Counted from the first letter of the stretch, positions 44,100 to 55,661 are shown. The stretch: 64,000 bases of DNA from Trichobilharzia szidati (GCA_944472155.2 OX235272.1:17034354-17098353); one strand, 5' to 3'. Translations and numbers: made by a program. Notes: generated from the sequence alone by a model not told the origin.

Positions 44100-44774
44100 A
44101 CTTGACAGCGGGTCAATTTAGCATTGGTGGCTGGATCAGTTTCTTTCGGTTGTTGTGAATTGTAATGGCTTCTGCTGTTTAGAGAGGCTTTTGGCGATTT
44201 ATTCGGTATTCGATTGGTGATAGAATAAGAATCTTCAATGGTGACCTTGTGGTCTGTTTTGAAGAAGCGATTTAGTATTGAACTTTTGACGATCTTAACA
44301 ACACTTTTATTTAGCCACTCTGGTAGATGTTCCAGAGCACGAAAATTTGATTTCCTATAGCGAAGGCACTATAACTGGCTCCACGGGAGCAGTTGAATTG
44401 ATCGATACAATTAAATATGGCTAGCCTAGGCACTTCGTCTTTCACTTTAGAAATCACAACCGGTATTATGGAGAGAATAATCCGGCATTAAACTTTCTTT
44501 AAGTCGGATTTCACTTGGTAAATCCCCTTTAAATTACAGTCGTATGTTTAAAAGCTTCTTTTTAACAGATAGGGAAGAATTCTTTTCTACTGTCTAATGA
44601 AATTTTTAGGGTTAACTGTTTTCATTTAACGCGTCGTACGCAACCATAAGTTCGTCTCCCATTGCATCTTCTGAACAAACAGTTCTGTCCGTATAGTTGA
44701 AGGTGCCTATTGAATTTCTTTCATACTGGAGAGGAACAAAGCTGATGGGTTGATTTATGTCAATATATATTATC
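44100..44774 (-). mobile_element. Decayed PLE fragment (connector and GIY-YIG)
   Basis: Minus-strand blocks: SFVPLQYERNSIGT (44690-44750), the connector, then NCIDQFNCSRGASYSAFA (decayed GIY-YIG) and EHLPEWLNKSVVKIVK, KTDHKVTIEDS. Frameshifts near 44520 and 44370. Confidence 0.68.
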
Positions 44775-44995
44775 GCTCGTGGTAAGCGGTTAGACGGCCA
44801 CCATGACATGTCGGGGTTCGATCCGGCCGACGACTCTTTACCTCGCTGAGCCAGATATATGCTGTAAGAGGAAAGTTGGGCATGAGTCTAGCAACCCATC
44901 CTGTAAAATAAACACTGCTGCAGAAACTTCAAGCCACTAGCTTGAAGCTCTATGTTCCACTGAGGAACGTGAAGGAAAAAAATACATATATATAA
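44775..44995 (+). mobile_element. SINE-B copy
   Basis: Head with B box GGGGTTCGATCC near 44813, 'ctttacctcgctgagccag' near 44836, 'gggcatgagtctagcaaccc' near 44877, 'gcagaaacttcaagccac' and tail 'ctatgttccactgaggaac' near 44950-44968. It lies directly beside the PLE fragment. Confidence 0.82.
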
Positions 44996-45694
44996 TCTCT
45001 TACTGATGCTTTATCGTTTTTATTATTATGGTCAGTTAAATACAGAACCTGATGATAAATTTATTGAAAAGAATATTCTTTACTCAAAGATTGTTTTTGG
45101 AGTGAAATTGAGAAGTTTTCCAAATTATTGTAGGGTATAAATCTAAAGCGTAAAATGATTCACTCTATTTGAAAGTGATTAAACCTGTTACTTTTTGTCT
45201 GCCTACTAATCTCTTCTGTCTGAACAGAATTAATACATACAATTTGTGTAAACTAAGAAGCTGATTAGACAAGAATGAAATATATATATATGCTACTTAC
45301 GTAATAATGTGTTTACCTGATAAACTCGGTCTTTTATTGAAACTATCTAAATTTCTTATAAAGACGAGTTGTTTTAAATGACAGCCTCTCCTAAGCCCAG
45401 CAAAGTGCAACACGTGTACCACAGATATAGTGTTGTGAGGAAAGTAATATTTTGGATCTGTGAAAATTAGAGTTTATGGACCGTTGGATTCTATCTCACT
45501 GCCTGACTAGCAAGCATCATGCCCTCTGATGGGTCACCAGATACTAATCAAAGTCATAGCAAACCTTGACTAACAGAATTCAGTCTGCACGAAATCAAGG
45601 GCTAGATGGATGATACTAGTTACTCACCACCTGGTGACTAACCAAAGCATCCTATACAATCCTATATTAATTAATTTCTATTTATTCCTTAACG
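44996..45694. other. Mostly unassigned; SINE-C-like traces near 45480-45640
   Basis: Positions 45580-45600 hold 'aacagaattcagtctgcac', matching the inverted SINE-C block at 25330-25350. The rest is not recognised. Confidence 0.35.
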
Positions 45695-46418
45695 CGATCA
45701 CCATAAATGGGAGGAGCCTTAGAGAAACAACCTATTTTATTTACATGGGAAGCATCTTTTCAACTACAGGCGCACGGAAATGACAAGGATATCAAAGCAG
45801 CGAGAATCCGGAAAGCAAGACAAGCTTTCACTACTCTCAAGTCTGTGTGGAGGTCAACACTCAGCATCAAAACGAAGATAAGATCCGGATTTTCAACTCC
45901 AGTGTGAAGTCAGTCAGTGCTACTCACTATACGGATGGATCAGAGACTTGCACTGCGCGTCATAAACAGCATCTGAAACACACAAACTACACATCTTCAT
46001 TAACAGTTATCTTCGCTCAATACTTAGCTCAAGATCAATTGGCCGGCCAGAGAAGATCAGCAACAGAGTGGTATCTCTGTCAATGAGCGAACCAACTCAC
46101 CAGGAACCGATTGTGAAACAAATAGGCAGGCAGGAAGAAATGAAGATGGATTGGCTGGCCATACTCTGAGGAAACAATGCATCACGTGATATCATTAGAC
46201 AAGCCATTACTCGAGTGGAACCCGACTGAACGGGAAGCGGCGAGTTGGTCGTCAGTGCGAGGGTGGGTGACTTGGAGGAGGTGATGTGAAGAGGAGATGA
46301 AAGCGTGTTGGCAGACTTGGAGCCAGGTGGAGACTCTAGTAGATAAACAAACGGAGTGGAGACGCATGGCTGAAGCCTTATGTTCCTCGAGGAATTAAAG
46401 GAAACAATAATAAATAAT
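45695..46418 (+). mobile_element. RTE-type element (subfamily a), left arm of a palindromic pair
   Basis: Plus-strand RTE from ITINGRSLRETT-like sequence through RIFNSSVKSVS to the AAT tail. It shares private variants with the antisense copy at 46905-47620, such as the 'caattggccgg', 'atatcacgtga'-like and 'accaactcaccagg' words. That makes the pair closer to each other than to other copies. Confidence 0.83.
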
Positions 46419-46424
46419 AATATT

Positions 46425-46620
46425 CCTTAACGTTCCTAGTGAGAAATAGGAATTCAAGTTAGAGCTTCGAATTTTCGGTAACAGTGGTGTTTATTTTTAC
46501 GGGATGGGGTTGCTAGCCTGTTTTATTACCGACTCAGGGAGGTAGAAGCGTGCGTCAACCGGAGATCGAACCCCAGAACACATGCGTGGTTGGTAAGCAT
46601 TCTATCGCTAAGCCACCAAC
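46425..46620 (-). mobile_element. SINE-B copy, antisense
   Basis: Tail complement 'ccttaacgttcctagtg' at 46427, 'acgggatggggttgctagcc' at 46500, and tRNA head complement 'gatcgaaccccagaac' near 46563-46580. It sits in the spacer of the RTE palindrome. Confidence 0.78.
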
Positions 46621-46624
46621 AGGT

Positions 46625-46850
46625 CAATACAGTCCTACAGGAGGTCAGTCGTGAGCCTGAAGAGCTCAGTGGTTATGTCTTCGATCTCAGCGTTGAGTAG
46701 TAACGCAGGTTACATTCACAGAAGAGACATGAGTTCCAACAATACTGCAGATAATATGCCTTGCTGACGAGTGCTAACAAGCATAAAACCTACACCCAAG
46801 GCTTCCTGATGACCGCCACCAACCATCCATCTTACTGTTATCATATTCAC
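46625..46850 (+). mobile_element. SINE-C copy
   Basis: Shows 'cctacaggaggtcagtcgtg' (46635), A-box-like GCTCAGTGGTTA near 46665 and a degraded B box near 46710. The body 'cttgctgacgagtgctaac' (46760) and 'caccaaccatccatctta' follow. Corresponds to the sense arm at 25089-25263, without an inverted arm. Confidence 0.7.
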
Positions 46851-46904
46851 CTGGCAACCCAAAGTCCTAGCGTCGATTCCTGGAGTAGTTATATAGCTGA
46901 TTAT

Positions 46905-48125
46905 TATTTACTATTATTATTGTTTCCTTTAATTCCTAGAGGAATATAGGGCTTCAGCCTGCGTCTCCATTGCGTTCGGTTCTCTCCTACAGTCTTCACC
47001 TGGCTCCAAGTCTGCCCACACGTTTTCATCTCCTCTTCACATCACCTCCTCCAAGTCACCCACCCTCGCACTGACGACCAACTCGCCGCTTCCCGTTCAG
47101 TCGGGTTCCACTCGAGTAATGGCTTGTCTAATGATATCACGTGATGCATTGTTTCCTCAGAGTATGGCCAGCCAATCCATCTTCATTTCTTCCTGCCTGC
47201 CTATTTGTTTCACAATCGGTTCCTGGTGAGTTGGTTCGCTCATTGACAGAGATACCACTCTGTTGCTGATCTTCTCTGGCCGGCCAATTGATCTTGAGTG
47301 GTATTGAGCGAAGACAACTGTTAATGAAGGTGTGTAGTTTGTGTGAGATGCTGTTTATGACGCGCAGTGCAAGTCTCTGATCCATCCGTATAGTGAGTAG
47401 CACTGACTGACTTCACACTGGAGTTGAAAATCCGGATCTTATCTTCGTTTTGATGCTGAGTGTTGACCTCCACACAGACTTGAGAGTAAAGAAAGCTTGT
47501 CTTGCTTTTCCGATTCTTGCTCTGATATCCTCGTCAGTTCCGCTGTCCTGTAGTTGAAACGATGCTTCTCAGTTCGGCTGGTGAAGGAGGTTGTTTATTT
47601 AAGATTTCTCCTGTTTATGCTGGCTAATTGTTGTCTGTTGTTGTTGTTCCTGTTGGTGGTGTTGTCCAGGAATCTTCATCACCTCTGTTTTTTCTCATGT
47701 TCACCTGAAGTCCTATCTTCCCTAGATGATTCTTCTGCCAATTTGTTGCTTTTCGCTTGCATATCTTCCAGTTTGTGGGAAATCAGACGTATGTCATCGG
47801 CGAAGTTTAGGTCTTCCAAGTTTTTTGTGCGAGTCAATTTTATGCCTGTTTCCTCATTGTCTGACGCTGTTTGTTGCATTATCCAATCTACTGCAATCAG
47901 AAAAATCATTTGCGATAGTAGGCAGCCAGCTTGTCTTACTCCTGTTCTCACTTCGAAGGTTTCTGTAATTTTCTTGTTGTGGATTACTTGGCATGCAGCA
48001 TTGTCGTACAGTTGTTGGATGAGATGTTTAATTGTCGGTGGCACCCCTTAGTAGCGTAGTAGTTTCCAAATCTCCTCTCGATCGACGCTGTCAAAGGCGT
48101 TTTCAAAGTCGATGAAGTTGAGATA
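46905..48125 (-). mobile_element. RTE-type element (subfamily a), longest 3' half
   Basis: ATT repeats and tail complement at 46909-46945. Minus-strand blocks upward: PLLEWNPTE, WRWIGWPYSEE, RIFNSSVKSV, then NLNFADDIRLISHKLEDMQA (catalytic ADD present), MIFLIAVDWIMQQTASDNEETGIKL, FEVRTGVRQAGCLLS, HLIQQLYDNAACQVI and a KAFDSVDRE-like complement at 48085-48110. The catalytic segment is open for 121 codons (47679-48044). The right end near 48125 is 230 bp from the cadherin acceptor. Confidence 0.87.
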
Positions 48126-48354
48126 GCTGAACAGTTCTTAATTAAGACGAAACAGATGTTCAGTGTGTACTTCCTGAATTTCAATGAGTCCGTAAACGGC
48201 ATCTAGTCATGATGAAATCTAGCCTGGAATTAAACTCTACAAAGCTTGTTTTTCCGTGAAACTATTTTTATTATTTGCTATATATTTTTCTAAGTAGTCT
48301 GTACAAGTACTTCTCCTATTAATATATTTTTTTATTATATTAATAATTATTTAG

Positions 48355-48976
48355 AACACTGTCCAGAGTTCAATTTACTTCGTTGTGTACAGAATACAGC
48401 ATCAAATTCACCGTGTGATCATATCCTATTAAAAGATTCTACTTATCGAACTATAGATACAGCAGATACATTTAAACACAGTAGCAGTCCACAACCGTGT
48501 AATTCTTCCTCAACATTCAGTACAAATAATTCCACTAAACAATAATAATAGCAACAATGTTAATAATAATAATAATAACATGAATCCAAATCACAAATAT
48601 AATACAATTTCAGCATTACACAATCCTATTGCACCTGGTGGTGCTTATATTATTGAAATGAACTCACAAAATCGTGAAAGTCCATACACTCTGTTGAAAG
48701 CAACAGATCTATCAGGATTAAATAAAGAATTTATTTATCAACCGTTATGTTCAACCTCGGGATTATTACATAGACAATGTTGTATAACACCAATTATGTA
48801 TGAACATGAAGATAATAATAATATAATAGTAATATCAAACTGGTCTATGCGTTGTAAATACATGCTCTTCTACATCACCTAATAAAACAGCTACTTTACA
48901 AAGACAAGTACATTTAACAAATTTAAATTCACCACAATTTAATGAAAGGAAAAGAAAAATGAAAACAATTCATTAA
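48355..48976 (+). CDS. Protocadherin C-terminal exon, read in three frames
   Basis: After a tttag acceptor (AG at 48353-48354) the sequence continues the protocadherin phase exactly: the G left by the donor exon plus AA gives Glu. It reads EHCPEFNLLRC and on to a stop at 48543-48545, just as an AAT-rich tract begins. From 48457 the next frame is open through 48882 and reads poly-Asn, then NPNHKYNTISALHNP and PGGAYIIEMNSQN, an ordinary cytoplasmic-tail composition. After a second AAT tract near 48810-48840 a third frame reads TGLCVVNTCSSTSPNKT and ends at a stop at 48974-48976. The host-like composition in all three frames suggests one C-terminus broken by two small indels in trinucleotide tracts. 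These could be sequencing error, polymorphism or real truncation. Alternatively the protein truly ends at 48545 and the rest is 3' UTR. The splice-phase match makes the link to the upstream exon likely; the full extent is less certain. Confidence 0.62.
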
Positions 48977-49194
48977 AACAAAATTCACATACACGCACAC
49001 ACGCATAAGAAATACAAATACATAATGCATTTGTTGTAAATTAAAATGTCTTTGTTTGTGAAGAGATTGTTAAAAAAGATAATTTTTACGAAGTGTAAAT
49101 TAAATTACATATATATCCAAACCAAGTTCACTTTTAACAGTTTGAAAAAATTTGGGCATTGGGTATATGATATTCATTATAGTAAAGGTTTTTG
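48977..49194. other. Presumed 3' UTR or downstream flank of protocadherin
   Basis: AT-rich with CAC-rich 48990-49005. No clear AATAAA was assigned. Confidence 0.3.
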
Positions 49195-50045
49195 TATTTC
49201 CCAATGAATGAAAAACAAAACGATATTGTTTTTACTGACGTTTCGCTATTTAATGCTGCTAATAGCTTTATCAAAGTATTATTAAACCGGAATTTACAAA
49301 ATCTCAGCATATATATAACAAAGAGTTAAGGGGTGAGAAAATAGGCTTAGGTCAAGTTAAAAGGACATATTGAAAGTTAAAATACCAATGAAGATCACTA
49401 AACCAAATAACAAAGGTAATAGTACATCTGTTATGGTATCAAAACAAAGTTTACTAACTTGATCATCGTTCGTCAGTCTGGGGTCATTTTTCGTTGTCAA
49501 GTTGGTCAATTGGTAAAGATAACAAAATCAAGTGTAGATTGTTCGATTTGATCAGTGTTTAAAATTATAAAGGCAGTGTGTGTTTACATAGTGAAATTGC
49601 ATATCACATTCGTGTTGGATTTCTCGGTGGTCCAATTGAACTGGAAAAACTTGAAAAATCATCAGCCATAGCTCGTCTACACGCTATAGAATCAGGCCAC
49701 AAAATTGATTTTGACAATATTGAAATAATCCAGAAAAACTTCAGAAATCACAAAGAACGTCTAACATCATCAGAAGCACTTCATATCAAGTGGAATCCAA
49801 ATTACCTGAATAGGATTGATGGACTAAAACAGAATCTGACCTGGTTACAACACCTCCCTCCCCCATGAAGTGACAAAATCAACACTCATGAAAGGGAACC
49901 GACGTCTCCTGAATACTTTTTCCAACACGCATTACTTGATAAAAAGGAGGAGTTGAGGATGTTAGAACAGTATTATCAGTCTAAGCAGATTCGTCAGCGG
50001 GTCATCAGCTTTGAATCTTAGATCTTAAACTATAAAATATATTTA
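49195..50045 (+). mobile_element. Penelope-like element (PLE-V) remnant with inverted terminus
   Basis: A GIY-YIG C-terminal fragment is open at 49578-49868 (HIRVGFLGG, SSAIARLHAIESGHKIDFDN, EALHIKWNPNYLN). On its left, in antisense, lies a hammerhead-like segment (49233-49278). This arrangement, an inverted terminus 5' of a sense fragment, repeats that of the PLE-I and PLE-III copies. A right-hand arm was not identified. Confidence 0.65.
49233..49278 (-). ncRNA. Hammerhead-like motif with U3-A8 core pair
   Basis: On the minus strand: stem I TACT/AGTA (49275-49278, 49233-49236), core TTGATAA (49268-49274) with one extra A, stem II GCTATT/AATAGC (49261-49266, 49245-49250), GAA (49242-49244), self-complementary ACGT stem III (49238-49241), and C before cleavage. 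The usual C3-G8 pair is replaced by U-A. Confidence 0.45.
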
Positions 50046-50204
50046 AAAATTGTCAGCGGATGAGAAGTAAGGTGGTCTAGTGTCCATTTGAAAATTGTGA
50101 ATGTAGTTACAAAAAGACTGACTCGTAAAATGTGCAAAAAAAGAGATGTGAGTGTTGTACTGGTGAAGCGGTTTTTAGGAATAGTGACAAACAAGTATGA
50201 TGGA

Positions 50205-51190
50205 GTTTATTATTATTATTGTTCCCTTGGGTTCCAGTGGAATATAGGGCTTCAACTACACGTCTCCACTTGCTTCTGTCTTCTGCTGTACTTTTCACTT
50301 GCATCCATGATAGTACATACTGTTTCAACTCCTCTTCACACGATCTCCTCCATGTCACCCTTCGACGTCACACTCGCCGCTTCCCCTTCGATGTCCACTC
50401 GAGCTATGGCCTGACGCACGATGTCACCCAGCGAGTGGCCTCCTCAGCCAGTGAGTGTCCAATCCATCTCCACTTTCTCCTACATATTTGTTGAGCGATT
50501 GGTTCTTGTTTGTTTCGTTTGTTCCCATAGTTTCTTGTTGGTTCTTATTCTTTCCGGCCATCTGATCTTCAGTGTAGAGCCAGCGAAGACAGTAAGTTGT
50601 TGATTAAGGTCTGCAACAGGCTGTTGGAAATATTCTTTGTGACCCGCCGCCAAGTTTCTGATCCATCCGTATAGAAGAACTGACTGACGTGACGTTTGTA
50701 CTGAAAATCCGAATTTTGTTGTTGATGTTGAGGAGTGACAGCGGAAGATTTCCAGATTGGTTTCAGGTTGATGAATGTGTTTCTCGCCTTCCCGATTCTA
50801 GATTTGACATCCTCGTCCGTTCCATCTGCCTGTAGTTGAGACAATGCTCCCTAGATAAGTGAGTGAATGAAGTAACCTCTTTCAAATCCCTCCTGTTGAT
50901 GGTGATTGGCGGTGGATGTTGCTGTTGTTGTTGTTGGTTGGTTATTTTCATAACCTCCATCTTGTCTATGTTCACCTGGATTCCTTCCTGTCTTTGCTGC
51001 TTCTTCAACCAGTTTGTCGGTTTTCGCTTGTAATTTTTTGATTTTGTGTGACATCAAACATAAATCATCCAAGGGGGAAATCCAGGTCTTCTAGATTATT
51101 CACGTTGGGCCGGGATATCCCTGTCTTCTCGTTTTCCACTGTCTGACGCATAATCCAGTCCACCACAATTAGGAATATCGTTGGTGATGA
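50205..51190 (-). mobile_element. RTE-type element (subfamily b), 3' half
   Basis: Tail complement with ATT repeats at 50209-50245. Minus-strand blocks WRRSCEEELKQY, the RIFN-type region near 50700, RKARNTFINLKP, LREHCLNYRQME, EGIQVNIDKMEVM, and DDLCLMSHKIKKLQAKT near 51030 with part of the RT palm to about 51190. The region corresponds to 54420-55378 in opposite orientation. Confidence 0.84.
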
Positions 51191-51619
51191 TGGAGTTTAG
51201 GACTATAATATAAAATAAGAGACTGAACAAACCTTTTCTACACACAGGATTTAGTATTGTGTCAGGGAATTCCTAGAGCCTCCGCCCACACACACACACA
51301 CAAGGGTCCCAAGATGACACCTCTTCCATCGTTCGACCTTTTCCTTGTAGGGAATAATTTTAAAAGAGGACTCCAGTGGAGCTGAGTGGCTTGAGTCAAT
51401 CAAGGTGCTCTAGAAATGACCTAGTAACTGGCTTTCAGTACCCTATTGATAATCATTCCGAATAATGTTCAGAGATGCGTTTGGAAATTGTATACTTTAT
51501 CCACGTGAGCAGATAAATAAATAAATACCCTTCACAAATCCATCCATCATTAGGTAACAGTAGAATTTGCTCCGTAGTTCAGCCGAAACGAATTTTTTAT
51601 CAGAGGCCAGACTCTCAGC
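51191..51619. other. Unassigned spacer with CA repeat
   Basis: (CA)n at 51287-51302; a (CTGT)n run starts at about 51625. The 'agtattgtgtcagggaatt' block near 51250 resembles PLE-IV C-terminal coding sequence, too short to assign. Confidence 0.35.
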
Positions 51620-52255
51620 TATGGTCTGTCTGTCTGTCTGTTTTCGGCATAGAATATTTGCACATATGTGCGGCAGTTCAAGTCACCACACTCCATGTAG
51701 CACACAAAGCAAGAGAAGAAAGTAGGAGAAATGCATAATATAGACAGTAAACAGAGGTGTGAGACAAAGGAATAGTAATAACGAAGAACAAAACATTTTA
51801 ATTGGAAATCATAAGCCATAAGGAGTGGATGCATCTGCGCCAGCCATTGAGAACGATTTTGAGCCATGTCACCAATTGTTTCCAACCATTGGTTTTTACC
51901 GTCCCGAGGACCCCAACCAGGAAGTCTACACCTTCCTACGTGGCTTAGACTAACTGTTGTGGATTTCATTGACTGGTGCCATGTTTTCGTTTGACCGCCG
52001 CTAGCTACTCTTTTCCAGCCTGACCCTATATCAGCTAACATTGCCCATCGGTCGAGGAAGGCGATGACTATGCATACGTAGCACATGTCCTAACCATCTC
52101 AGTCGATGTAATTTCACAGTCTCGTCTATTGATTTCCCCACCTTACCTAGCACTCGACGCCTAACCTCAATATTGCTCACCTTATTATACCACTTCACGC
52201 GGGACATAGAACGCAGACACCTATGATCGAAGACAGCTAATCCTTTCATGTCTAT
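51620..52255 (-). mobile_element. Distinct RTE-type element, C-terminal end
   Basis: The minus strand reads FDHRCLRSMSRVKWYNKVSN, RRRVLGKVGKSI, KLHRLRWLGHVLRM (the WxGH motif), then in another frame DRWAMLADIGSGWKR, TKTWHQSMKSTTVSLSHVG, GWGPRDGKNQWLETIGDMAQ. This is a different RTE subfamily from a and b. A frameshift near 52035-52080 and 5' truncation make it inactive. Confidence 0.75.
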
Positions 52256-53639
52256 GGTACAGCTATGCTACAGCTTTTAAGTTCAACATCCATGATTTCT
52301 TCCACACCATTTCGGTTCATTTAAGTTCCTACTTTACTTTCATCATATTTTTCCTGATCAATCTTGTAGGATGTCCATTCTCATTGACAACTTGTCTCAG
52401 TGTTTTCAGTTGATCACCACTTTTATCACTGGTGTGAATCCTTCTTATTCTGAAAAGGATCCGAATTTGACAATTCATGTATTAACTATTCTATGTTAAT
52501 TTCTTGTAGACTGATCTCTGAGGAGAACCTTCAAATCCCTCCTTTTTAATGAAACATCCAAAAAGAATGAAACTTAGAGTTCATCTCTCATTCCGACAGT
52601 AACTTAATAGAATGATTCAACAGGAAATAGATGGCCATCTTGATGTTTCAGATTCAGGTTGCGAAATCAGTGTGATGCTTCATCATATAAATTATAGATA
52701 CAATTATTTATCATCATGATTTACTTAAGTTGCATTGAGTATTCACATTGTGAAGTGAATATCCTGTTTTTAATGGTATTTATTAAGAAAGTGGGTCGTG
52801 AGCGGTTTGCTAGTCAGGAAGATTAAGCCGAGGAATTGTTGCTTACAACTGTCAGGTTTTATTAAATGCAACACAGAGACTGAAGCAATAAAGTCGATTA
52901 ATAATAATTTGCTTTATTCCAGAAACAATATTAGTGGTACAGTGTGGAATTTTTAGCATATATCTACAATATTTGCATCTAATTTTATCAAACACTTAAA
53001 AGGAGTATTTCAAAAAAAATAAATATAAAGACAACAACAGCAAAAAAAAACAGGTTAAACACAAAATAATTATAAATGGGAAAAAGTACCAAGAAGTAGA
53101 AAGAAAAAATAAACAGCATATAATAATAACTCAGTATTGGGTAGTGGAAGCTATGATATGATTATGCATGGTGACAGTAAAGCTATAGTCATACAAGAAG
53201 TTATGAAATGATATTTAAGAATGTTTATCGCCAAGATGATCAGTTAATTTGGTTGAAACAACTCTAAACAATCATAAAATAACATTTCAGGTTTTTTCAT
53301 TGTCAGATCTAATGCAGTGTTTGTAGTGGTAGTGTGAGTAATCCTACATAATACAAAATTTTTTAAGGTGGTGATAATGGCGTTCACAACCAATGATTGT
53401 CAGTTAATATTGCTGAAAAGTATAGAAAATAAGAAAAACAACCAAAAAACTAATAATTACATGATGGTTAATGACAGGACAATTTTGTAATACTCATAGT
53501 GCTAATATAGTCGGAACCAGTAGATACACAAAAGAAGGAAAACAGTAAAGTACAAAAACGTAAGCCAATGTTAATAATTTAGGTAGCTAAGTATGTTTAA
53601 GAAGGAGTTCACTATAGAATACAAAATAAGAGAGAAATA
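52256..53639. other. Unassigned AT-rich sequence
   Basis: No gene, SINE or LINE block recognised. A-rich runs near 53013-53060. Confidence 0.4.
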
Positions 53640-54125
53640 AAACAGCCTAAAATTATGATTATTAACAACAAAGCAAGTCATAGGTTTCACGATTAACATT
53701 GTCTCTGTCACTTAGAACACGGGCCAAGTATGGTATCGTTGAGTTCCTGTACTTGGTTGTACGAGCATAGATTATTTTATACTGATTTCTGGTTCTACTT
53801 GATGAGATACAAGGCGAGAGTTGGGAATAGAAGGGGGGTTTGGGGTCGGAAAGTATGGTTTTTGACCATTTTTCGCATGTATTCAGATGCCTTTCAACTA
53901 AAGTAGTGACGAGCTGACTGAGTTTTACACCACTAGTCCTACTGACTACCTTCAACATCCTTCTCAGGATGGTATAGTCCTTTTTCAGTAGCCCAGGAAA
54001 GACTAACGGGGAGCAGTAAAGTAGAATAGGTAAGATACAAGAGTTGACAAATTGTGAAAGTAGAGGTTGGGTGATTCCAGATTGTCTAAGTTTCTTAATG
54101 TTGTAGGTTAGACAGAACACTTAAA
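53640..54125 (-). mobile_element. CR1-type (SR1-like) element, post-RT end
   Basis: An open minus-strand frame (53662-54120) reads LTYNIKKLRQSGITQ, FVNSCILPILLYCSPLVFPG, LLKKDYTILRRMLKVVSR, then YKIIYARTTKYRNSTIPYLARV. It is homologous to 37713-38093 but longer at the C-terminus and without a stop until Cys-Cys-stop. The 5' part is cut at about 54125. Confidence 0.83.
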
Positions 54126-54419
54126 TGACCAATAATTAATTTTTGAAATTTTAATAGTCCAGTCCTATGATGTGACTCTATCTTGAGCAAGTAAACCGAG
54201 ATTACATCATGTTTAAATATTTAATGGGGTCATATTGATCAGTGGACATTTAAATCCACACTTGACAAGAGAAGATGATTACATCAGACAAAACTACATT
54301 TCTTGGATGAGTTTAGTATCCCAAGAGAATAAAGCGTCAGCATTTGCAGAACACATACTTGGTTATAGCTGTAAGGAGTAATATGTATAAGGGAAGTACA
54401 AAATAAAAGAATTCTATGT
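54126..54419. other. Unassigned spacer
   Basis: A stretch near 54325-54365 reads SAFAEHILGYSCK and may be a PLE endonuclease tail, too short to call. Confidence 0.3.
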
Positions 54420-55378
54420 GAATGAGTCAGACAAGGGTGCTTGTCATCACCAATGATATTCCTAATTGTGGTGGACTGGATTATGCGTCAGACAGTGCGA
54501 AACGAGAAGACAGGGATATCCTGGACCGACGTGAAGAACCTAGAAGACCTGGATTTCGCGCGTGGATGATTTATGTTTGATGTCACACAAAATCGAAGAC
54601 TAACAAGCGAAAACCGACAAACTGGTCGAAGAAGCAGCTGGAGAAGACAGGACTCCAGGTGAACATAGAAAAGACGGAGGTTATGAAAATAACCAACCAA
54701 CACAACAACAACAACAGCGGCAACATCCAGCGCCAATCACCATCAACGGGAGGGATTTGAAAGAGATTACTTCATTCACTCAGTTATCTAGGGAGCATTG
54801 TCTCAACTACAGGCAGATGGAACGGACGAGGATGTCAAATCGAGAATCGGGAAGGCGAGAAACACATTCATCGTTACTCCACAACATCAACTACAAAATT
54901 CGGATTTTCAATACAAACGTCAAGTCAGTCAGTTCTTCTACAAGGATGGATCAGAAACTTGTGGCGGGTCACAAAGAATATTTGCAACAGCCTGTTGCAC
55001 ACCTTTATCAACAGCTGTCTTCGTTCTATACTGGAGATCAGATGGCAGGAAAGAATCACAAACAAGAAACTATGGGAACAAACAAAACAAGAACCAATCG
55101 CCTAACAAATATGCAGGAGAAAGTGGAGATGGATTGAACACTCGCTGAGGAGGCCATTGGGTGACATCACGCGTCAGGCCAACGCTCGAGTGGAACCCGA
55201 AAGGGAAGTGGCGAGTGGGACGTTTAAGGGTGAAATGAAGGAGATCGTGTGAAGAGGAGTTGAAACAGTATGGACTAACATGGATGCAGGTGAAAAGTAC
55301 AACAGAAGACAGAAGCAAGTGGAGACGTGTAGTTGAAGCCCTATGTTCCACTAGGAACCCAAGGGAACAATAATAATA
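54420..55378 (+). mobile_element. RTE-type element (subfamily b), 3' half
   Basis: Plus strand with QGCLSSPMIFLIVVDWIMRQT-like start, LEDLDFAR.DDLCLMSHKIED (an inserted residue disturbs the ADD box near 54560), GLQVNIEKTEVMKIT, LREHCLNYRQMERTRMSN, RIFNTNVKSVSSS and WRWIEHS. It ends in AAT repeats at 55370-55378. Confidence 0.84.
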
Positions 55379-55661
55379 ATATAATGTGAATGTTAGATCA
55401 AAAACGCTTATTTGTAAATGAATGAGTAATTTTCCAAGGAATCTTCACCTTCGTCCCTTTTCATTAACTGACCATGTAGTGAGGACTTCAAATTCAAAGT
55501 ATCCTGTTCTGAATTCTCCAATTCAACATAGGCTTTAGGTAAGTTTTGAAAGAAAAAAAAATGTCACTCAACAGTGAACATGTTTAGATATGATTGAGAA
55601 GATTTATAGCTCAAGTGGATGATTTTGATGTCGTTGTGTTCTCTGAGCTGGATAGTTAATT

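Larger units (their letters stand above)
10331..48354 (+). other. Giant protocadherin intron, about 38 kb
   Basis: It starts with GTAAGT at 10331 and ends with AG at 48353-48354; both flanking exons agree on phase 1. No other plausible host exon was found inside. Most recognisable content is retroelement remains on both strands, listed separately. The span is inferred from phase and protein character, not from a transcript. Confidence 0.65.

Noticed and set aside
47554..48051. 165-codon + strand frame rich in Leu and Ser
   Set aside because: Antisense of the RTE reverse transcriptase, which is readable on the minus strand with its ADD box.
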